Assembly (NCBI RefSeq): GCF_028751195.1
Contig: NZ_CP066784.1
Span: 682,001-746,000 of the forward strand
DNA: 64,000 bases
Source of the DNA: Alicyclobacillus sp. ALC3
GTDB taxonomy: Bacteria > Bacillota > Bacilli > Alicyclobacillales > Alicyclobacillaceae
Reading direction: 5' to 3'
The notes beneath the pieces are model-generated. The model saw only the letters and a list, made by a program, of their open reading frames with translations, was not told the origin of the DNA and did not search any database. The position numbers and the translations under genes were made by a program. Position 1 is the first letter of the stretch, and every line of letters begins with the position of its first letter. Below, in pieces: positions 59,336-64,000 of the stretch.

Positions 59336-60157
59336 TTGCTCAAAACGTGCGAGATATGCCAAGAGACGTTTGAGACTTACCGTAAAGAAGCTCGGTATTG
59401 CGGCATGAAATGCGTTGGTGAAGCTAGACGACGTGGAATCCTGGCCGTCCGCGAAAAGTCACCTGAAGAGGCATTCATGCGCATATGTGCGAACTGCGGC
59501 AAAACATTCCGCGTATCAAAGCCATCGATCCAACAGAAGTACTGTTCGACCGCATGCTCTGCTCCACACTCTTTGCCCAACGCGAGAAAGGCACTTCGCG
59601 AAATAGGTTTCTACCACACCCAAGATCACTACCGTCGAACGTGCCAGCAGTGCGGCACTGAGTTTTTCGATACCGCACGACGTGGCAACCGACGGTTCTG
59701 CTCTCGGGAGTGCGCTGGCGCCGCTCGAAATACACGCGTGACACTGTTTTGCCAAAGTTGTGGACGACCGTACACTGTGAAGCGATATGCCGTTCCGATT
59801 AGCAAGTTTTGCTCGTATGACTGCACGGCTGCTGGTTACCGACTACGAACAGGGCCATTGTCACCCAAATGGTCTCCTGGTTCTCGCTCGCGGACCGGCG
59901 AAGGGTACATTAGAATCGTCGCTCATTGGCACCCGCGCGCCTCGAAATCCGGCCACGTTAGCGAACACATACTAGTCGCCGAAGAATCTTTAGGGAGATT
60001 TCTTCGGCGTGGCGAAGTTGTTCACCACATCAATGGCATAAAGGACGACAACAGACCCGAAAACCTTATGGTATTGCCGTCCCAATCTGCTCATATGCGA
60101 CTTCACATCGCAGAGAGGCGAGCTATGCGTCTTAGTAAGCCGTCGACTGTGAATTGA
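59336..60157 (+). CDS. HNH homing endonuclease with zinc-finger array
   Basis: About 273 residues from a TTG with GAGGTGA upstream. Four Cys pairs in the first 170 residues (CEICQETF..CGMKC, CANCGKTF..CSTAC, CQQCGTEF..CSREC, CQSCGRPY..CSYDC) form a DNA-reading zinc-finger array. The C-terminal HNH core follows: HVSEHILVAEESLGRFLRRG, EVVHHINGIKDDNRPENLMV. It is antisense to the tail operon, between tail tube and tail chaperone, and overlaps the end of the tail tube gene by 26 nt. Free-standing homing genes use such places to spread between phages. Confidence 0.8.
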   Translation: MLKTCEICQETFETYRKEARYCGMKCVGEARRRGILAVREKSPEEAFMRICANCGKTFRVSKPSIQQKYCSTACSAPHSLPNARKALREIGFYHTQDHYRRTCQQCGTEFFDTARRGNRRFCSRECAGAARNTRVTLFCQSCGRPYTVKRYAVPISKFCSYDCTAAGYRLRTGPLSPKWSPGSRSRTGEGYIRIVAHWHPRASKSGHVSEHILVAEESLGRFLRRGEVVHHINGIKDDNRPENLMVLPSQSAHMRLHIAERRAMRLSKPSTVN

Positions 60158-61079
60158 TCAGGGTGAATTTCACGGGACTTATCGGGCCGCCAGTCCCGGC
60201 ATCGCTGGAGTTCGCTACAGAAACTATGTCGTAGTCGACCTCCACCCACTCTTTGCTGTAGGACGTGGCTTGCTTTGTAAACGCACACTTGCTCATCTGA
60301 ATGGCAAGGCTCGGGCCGCTGTTGGGAGCTTGGAGCGTCAGGACGACAGCCGGTTGTGTGTTATTGAGCAGGTAGTCCAGTTCCGTTTCGTTGTCGATCG
60401 CGAACGTCAGTTTCCCGGTTACGTCCAGTGGTCCGGCATAGACAAACGTCGGGGCCTGCGTTCCGCCTGAGGTATTCACCGGCTTCGTGGCACGCTTGCC
60501 CGTCCAGTCAAATCCGATCAATCGCGTGTTTGCGACGGTTGCGATTTGAAGCGACGCTTGCCAACCAAGAAGCGGGTTGTCAGTCGGCAACACTGGCGTG
60601 GATGTTGTACCCGAGACGGACGGGAAGCCGACCCACTTGGTAGTCGCCACCAGTGCACCGTCTGTGGCGTACTTCAGCGCTAACTCGTCAATCATGCTGC
60701 CTGGGTACTGGCGCTCGTTGTAGCCGTTGTAGACAGACAGTGTGTAAGACGGCGGCTGTGCTTCTGACAGCGTCAGAACGTGGGTGTACGGAGTCGCTGT
60801 GCCGCTCACCGCGTCTGCGCCAAGGAGTCCCATAATCGCGTGGCCGAGTGCCTCTGGGTAAAAGTTGGCGTCCCAATCGACGGTTGAGGATGCCGGGCCT
60901 GCATACTGGCCGATCGTAGCAACTGGAGCGCCCATCAGCGACTTGTCGTCAATAAAGTGGATGACGTCCTCGTTCTTGATGTTGTTCTCCACTGGTACCC
61001 AAACGGTTGGCGAAACTGGCGTGCCTTGCACGGTCTCTTTGGCGAGACCCAGGTGGACTAAACTACTCTGTAGCGGCAT
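60132..61079 (-). CDS. major tail (tube) protein
   Basis: 315 residues. Pattern of siphovirus tail tube proteins: LGLAKETVQGTPVSPTVWVP at the N-terminus, VDWDANFYPEALGHAIMGLL, YTLSVYNGYNERQYPGSMID, ELALKYATDGALVATTKWVG and a beta-sandwich C-terminus. It is followed (after the inserted homing gene) by the tail chaperone, the normal order. GGGAGG lies 11 nt before the ATG. Confidence 0.75.
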   Translation of the reverse strand: MPLQSSLVHLGLAKETVQGTPVSPTVWVPVENNIKNEDVIHFIDDKSLMGAPVATIGQYAGPASSTVDWDANFYPEALGHAIMGLLGADAVSGTATPYTHVLTLSEAQPPSYTLSVYNGYNERQYPGSMIDELALKYATDGALVATTKWVGFPSVSGTTSTPVLPTDNPLLGWQASLQIATVANTRLIGFDWTGKRATKPVNTSGGTQAPTFVYAGPLDVTGKLTFAIDNETELDYLLNNTQPAVVLTLQAPNSGPSLAIQMSKCAFTKQATSYSKEWVEVDYDIVSVANSSDAGTGGPISPVKFTLINSQSTAY

Positions 61080-61233
61080 CTACGTCGTCGCCTCCCTTCT
61101 TCTTTTGCGTTTTGACTGCTGCAAACTGCGGGTGCTCGAAGTCGTCCGGCACCTCGATCACGTCGCCTGGTTCGGCGCTTTTGCCGAGGGTCGGCAACAC
61201 GACAGGACTCGCTCCTGTGTACTTGACCTGCAC
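61063..61233 (-). CDS. small phage structural-region protein
   Basis: 56 residues from the GTG at 61233 (GGAGG upstream): VQVKYTGASPVVLPTLGKSA, EPGDVIEVPDDFEHPQFAAV, KTQKKKGGDDVDA. The beta-strand + PGDVIEVPDD pattern is common in small proteins of the head-tail region of phages. It overlaps the start of the tail tube gene by 17 nt. Confidence 0.6.
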   Translation of the reverse strand: MQVKYTGASPVVLPTLGKSAEPGDVIEVPDDFEHPQFAAVKTQKKKGGDDVDAATE

Positions 61234-61244
61234 GAGACCGCCTC

Positions 61245-61676
61245 CTATCCGTGATAGTTCACTGTGGCGATTTCGACCGCCCGCAGCGTAAATGTGATGC
61301 CGAGATACAAGGTACCCGCGTACTCGACGTGGCCGTAGTCGTAATCGACCACGCCTGCGTTGAATGTGGTACCACCAAGCGTGATATTCTGGTCGAAGAG
61401 TGCCACAATCTTGTCCACCCACGGCTTGAGTGCCTTGTCTGCGCTCGCAAGGTCGCCACCACGGCTCACGACGAGTGTCAGTGTCAAGTCATGCGTCGTC
61501 ATGCGCTGGTTCGGTTTACGCGGCCATTCCAGCGTGCCTTTGTGCGGCACGATCATCGTCGCCGGGACTTGTTGGATAGCCTCAGATGCGTCCTCATGCA
61601 CGCGCGCCAGGCCGCCACCGGTTAGGAGCGTCTTCAGGACGGAGTTTGCGCCGCCGATCACGGCATCGAGTCCCAT
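61245..61676 (-). CDS. probable tail terminator protein
   Basis: 143 residues. Features seen: QQVPATMIVPHKGTLEWPRK, HDLTLTLVVSRGGDLASADK, ALKPWVDKIVALFDQ, then YGHVEYAGTLYLGITFTLRA. The layout (alpha/beta with repeated strands, conserved final strand) and the place between the gp10-like gene and the tail tube gene fit a tail terminator/completion protein. Family call by context. Confidence 0.55.
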   Translation of the reverse strand: MGLDAVIGGANSVLKTLLTGGGLARVHEDASEAIQQVPATMIVPHKGTLEWPRKPNQRMTTHDLTLTLVVSRGGDLASADKALKPWVDKIVALFDQNITLGGTTFNAGVVDYDYGHVEYAGTLYLGITFTLRAVEIATVNYHG

Positions 61677-62134
61677 CAGCGCCCCATCTCCTTTACGGCG
61701 TCCGCCACAGCTTGTTCAATGCGCCTGCGCGCCGGTTGCTCTTGGATGAGGAATGAACGCTTGATGAACGGGTTGGCTTTTGTGCCTTTCTTGCGAATGT
61801 TTGTCCAAACCGCCCACTTGTTCAGTCCTTTTTTCTCCGCCCACCTAAACACAGGCGCTCGCGGCGGCGTATGTGGACGCGTTCCTTCTTCCACGAAGAT
61901 GCCCGGTTTTCGTGGGACACCGATAATGCCTCTGATCTCACTTGTCAGTGGTTCCACGTTGCTCGTAATCGCCTGTTTCAGGTGTCCGGTCACGCCGTAG
62001 GGAGCCTGTGTTTTTACTTCTCGTTCCATCGCCAGCGTCGCGTTCGTGACGGCATTCTTCAGCTTGTTGTCTAAAATTTCGCTTGCATGAAGCAACCCTT
62101 CCGGAATCTCGACCTTAATCTCGAAGTCGGACAC
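61676..62134 (-). CDS. HK97 gp10-like neck/head-tail component
   Basis: About 152 residues; GGAGGTG supports the GTG at 62134. MEREVKTQAPYGVTGHLKQA and GIFVEEGTRPHTPPRAPVFR, WAEKKG and NPFIKRSFLIQE are the marks of HK97 gp10-like proteins (mature virion needs G-x-L and the ..EFGT/EEGT.. P.PF.RPA motif). It joins head and tail. The ends of neighbouring genes overlap, showing a tight operon. Confidence 0.75.
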   Translation of the reverse strand: MSDFEIKVEIPEGLLHASEILDNKLKNAVTNATLAMEREVKTQAPYGVTGHLKQAITSNVEPLTSEIRGIIGVPRKPGIFVEEGTRPHTPPRAPVFRWAEKKGLNKWAVWTNIRKKGTKANPFIKRSFLIQEQPARRRIEQAVADAVKEMGR

Positions 62135-62958
62135 TAAGTCCACCTCCGCCAGCGCCGCGCCATGATGTCGATGTCACCAGGGATGCCTTTCTTGTACTGA
62201 AGCAATCCCATGTCGGTGTTCGCGAGCACGTCACTGAACCCGCTGTCGCCTTCTTTGTAGAGGCGCGCGGCAAGCACGGTCGAAGCACGCACGATGTCGG
62301 ACGGCAACGGGTTATAGCCGGATGTATAGGTGATGGTCACGACGAGGTGCTTCTGCCACGGTTCTGGCATAGCCGTCGATGTGCTGTTTGAGTTGGACGA
62401 CCACGATGCGTACACCTGGTAGTCGTCAAACGTGCAGACTGTTGGGTCGAGCATGAACGATTGACCGCCCGGCGCATATTGCCAAGAGATGGCCGACACG
62501 CCGGTCACGTTGCGTCCTGTGACTTGCACGAGAATGCAGCCGTCCGTTGTGGCTATGCCGCGCACGGTCTCGGTGATCGTCTGCTGGCCGAATGCGCCCG
62601 CAGCGGTATACGTCGCGTCGTCCCAAAGTCTCGACCCTGCACCCACGACGTCCTGGAGGGCTGAGACTTCCTTCACGGGTGCGTCTGCGACGTGCGCCTG
62701 CGTTGTCGCGGTCACCGGCACCGTGTACGGTCCTGTGCCGGTGATGGCTCCAGTAATCTGCACCACTTCACGCACAGCCAGATTGTACTGGTCCAGCGCG
62801 AGGTACTGTCCAACGTAGAGCCCGGACGCGCCTGCAACTTGGTCAGATGTAAGCGCTAGGGAGGTTGCGCCCACTCCGACTTCGGATGCAAGCGTTGTGT
62901 CCGGCGCGAGACGCAAAGCCGCCGCTACAGCAGCTGCGTCCGTGTATGCGGCAGGCAT
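62134..62958 (-). CDS. head-tail connector-like protein
   Basis: 274 residues. YTDAAAVAAALRLAPDTTLA at the N-terminus, a beta-rich insert (GLYVGQYLALDQYNLAVREV, VQITGAI), and a helical end with DIVRASTVLAARLYKEGDSG, DIDIMARRWRRWT. The end resembles gp6-like head-tail connectors; the beta-rich part is an insertion. Position before the gp10-like gene fits. GAGGTGA before the ATG. Confidence 0.6.
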   Translation of the reverse strand: MPAAYTDAAAVAAALRLAPDTTLASEVGVGATSLALTSDQVAGASGLYVGQYLALDQYNLAVREVVQITGAITGTGPYTVPVTATTQAHVADAPVKEVSALQDVVGAGSRLWDDATYTAAGAFGQQTITETVRGIATTDGCILVQVTGRNVTGVSAISWQYAPGGQSFMLDPTVCTFDDYQVYASWSSNSNSTSTAMPEPWQKHLVVTITYTSGYNPLPSDIVRASTVLAARLYKEGDSGFSDVLANTDMGLLQYKKGIPGDIDIMARRWRRWT

Positions 62959-62969
62959 GTTGCGTCACC

Positions 62970-63224
62970 TCACTTTTTCTTCGCGGCGCCGTAAATCGCG
63001 TCCACGCTTTCGACTGGTTGCAAATCGCCATCGCCGACCGGAACTTGCCCAGTGTACGGCACCCACGCGGGACCCATCGTCACCTTTGGCGCTAAGTTGT
63101 CCGGGATGCTGACGACGCCATTCACGATCGGCAGGTGAACAGGCTTCGCGCCTTCCATCACGGTCATGTGAGCTTTCGTTTCTGGACTCTGTGCAAGTCC
63201 TGCGTTGAAATAACGTCTTGCCAC
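62970..63224 (-). CDS. small phage head-region protein
   Basis: 84 residues from the GTG at 63224 (GGAGG 8 nt upstream): MTVMEGAKPVHLPIVNGVVS, IPDNLAPKVTMGPAWVPYTG. Short beta-rich protein with a Lys-rich tail, between capsid and connector genes. No family recognised; similar small genes often encode head accessory proteins. Confidence 0.55.
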   Translation of the reverse strand: MARRYFNAGLAQSPETKAHMTVMEGAKPVHLPIVNGVVSIPDNLAPKVTMGPAWVPYTGQVPVGDGDLQPVESVDAIYGAAKKK

Positions 63225-63238
63225 GTGATCAGCCTCCA

Positions 63239-63272
63239 CAAAATAAAATCAGGAGCGCCCGAAGACGCCCCT
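63239..63272 (-). terminator. hairpin with T-tract after the capsid gene
   Basis: AGGGGCG / CGCTCCT stem on the minus strand followed by GATTTTATTTTG. It probably lowers expression of the downstream connector genes relative to the capsid gene. Confidence 0.6.
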
Positions 63273-63288
63273 GTCTGTCCCCTTACAA

Positions 63289-64000
63289 TCAGCCGTTTGC
63301 GACGTTCTGAATCAGGAACCCACCAGCCGGGAAGTAGTTCTTCATGACCTCGATGCTACGAACTTCGTAGTCATACCGAGGACCGCCGTTCGCGCCCGAT
63401 TGACGGCTCATGGCGTACTCAATCTGGCTGTACTCTTCCTGCGTCTCGATTTTCAGCACCGATGAAATGGTGCTGTCGGGGTACGGCAACACGTCGGTCA
63501 CGCCCATGATGGTACCGGGAGGCAAATGCGGGTCAACGACAATCGGCAGCATCTGACCCTGCCACGCCTTGTTGATGTACCGCTCAATGTACGTGCCACC
63601 GGTGAGTGCGTCTTGCTTCTGACCAGCCTGCAGCATCACGCGGAACCCGCCTGTATTGAACATTTTGTCGGTCATGTTGAACGCCTCTTGCGGGTTGACG
63701 ATCAATCGCGTCGGGCTGACCTGGAAGTTCTGTGCGAGATACAGGAGGACATTGTCAATCTCCTGAATCGACCCGTTGTTACCCGTCATCGTCTTGCCGT
63801 CGAGACTCGTGACGGATGCACCGCTTGCGCGGGTACCCGTTCCACGCGTGACCTGACCACCGCTCGTGTAGTCACCAACCAATGACGCGATATATCCGTT
63901 GAAGGCCTGTGCGTCAGCCGAAGCGTCAGCCGTTGGTGCGACAGGGTTGGTGTCGGGGGCAGCCGCCGTGACGGTCGCCGTGTTGGTGGTCGTGGAGACG
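63289..64000 (-). CDS. major capsid protein (C-terminal part, cut by window edge)
   Basis: The frame is open through the window end, so the N-terminus is missing; about 236 codons are visible. NVLLYLAQNFQVSPTRLIVN, PQEAFNMTDKMFNTGGFRVM, LPIVVDPHLPPGTIMGVTDV, VLKIETQEEYSQIEYAM and RYDYEVRSIEVMKNYFPAGG are typical of an HK97-fold major capsid protein C-terminus. An Ala/Thr-rich linker lies near the window edge. The protease, portal and terminase genes would lie beyond 64000. Confidence 0.75.
   Translation of the reverse strand, partial: VSTTTNTATVTAAAPDTNPVAPTADASADAQAFNGYIASLVGDYTSGGQVTRGTGTRASGASVTSLDGKTMTGNNGSIQEIDNVLLYLAQNFQVSPTRLIVNPQEAFNMTDKMFNTGGFRVMLQAGQKQDALTGGTYIERYINKAWQGQMLPIVVDPHLPPGTIMGVTDVLPYPDSTISSVLKIETQEEYSQIEYAMSRQSGANGGPRYDYEVRSIEVMKNYFPAGGFLIQNVANG

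Noticed and set aside
1-64000. CRISPR arrays and rRNA genes
   Set aside because: No regularly spaced 25-40 bp direct repeats with unique spacers and no rRNA-like stretches were seen.

Overview
The window looks like chromosome of a Bacillota (Bacilli) species of moderate-to-high GC content. An Alicyclobacillus-like host is my best guess, not a proof. It rests on GGAGG-type ribosome binding sites, frequent TTG/GTG starts, PadR/MarR/IclR/PucR regulators, a YndM-type DUF2512 protein and a diaponeurosporenoate-type glycosyltransferase.

1-10 kb is a catabolic region. On the minus strand lie the start of a LigB-like extradiol dioxygenase and a LigJ-like 4-oxalomesaconate hydratase, divergent from a MarR regulator. 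After two decayed transposase fragments come a PreA-like flavin/iron-sulfur dehydrogenase and an MHS-type transporter (minus). An IclR regulator, an HpcH/HpaI aldolase, a cupin protein and a DUF6282 metallohydrolase follow on the plus strand. Two near-identical palindromes, one before iclR and one before the aldolase gene, are probable IclR operators. 10-15.5 kb holds a group II intron RT remnant, a PadR regulator with two consensus operators, a YhgE/ABC-2-like membrane protein, an SDR lacking its catalytic Tyr/Lys, a resolvase remnant, an M48 protease and a Fic-HTH protein.

15.9-27.1 kb is a DNA-processing, probably defensive, island, all on the minus strand: an AddA-like helicase-nuclease plus AddB-like nuclease pair, an SF1 helicase with a C-terminal DUF2726 nuclease-like domain, a NERD-zinc-ribbon protein and a probable EVE-HNH endonuclease. 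27.5-32.9 kb is a PucR / APC permease / HisD-like dehydrogenase / nitrilase set.

33.2-40.3 kb is a decayed integrative element at a tRNA-Thr(CGU) gene. The 3' half of the tRNA is repeated at the far end, with 11-bp tandem repeats near both ends. Inside are a broken tyrosine integrase, excisionase-like genes (one split by an IS), a frameshifted nuclease-like gene, a Nudix gene, and a small operon whose PD-(D/E)XK-like protein carries three 38-residue C-terminal repeats.

40.5-44 kb is host-like (glycosyltransferase, YbjQ, DUF2512, DUF3626). From about 44.4 kb to the window end lies the late region of a siphovirus prophage on the minus strand, read right to left: capsid, connectors, tail tube, tail chaperone with a -1 frameshift site, tape measure, Dit, S74 tail spike, lysis genes. 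A free-standing HNH homing endonuclease gene and a small XRE gene lie on the plus strand inside it. The window ends inside the capsid gene, so the early half of the prophage is not seen.
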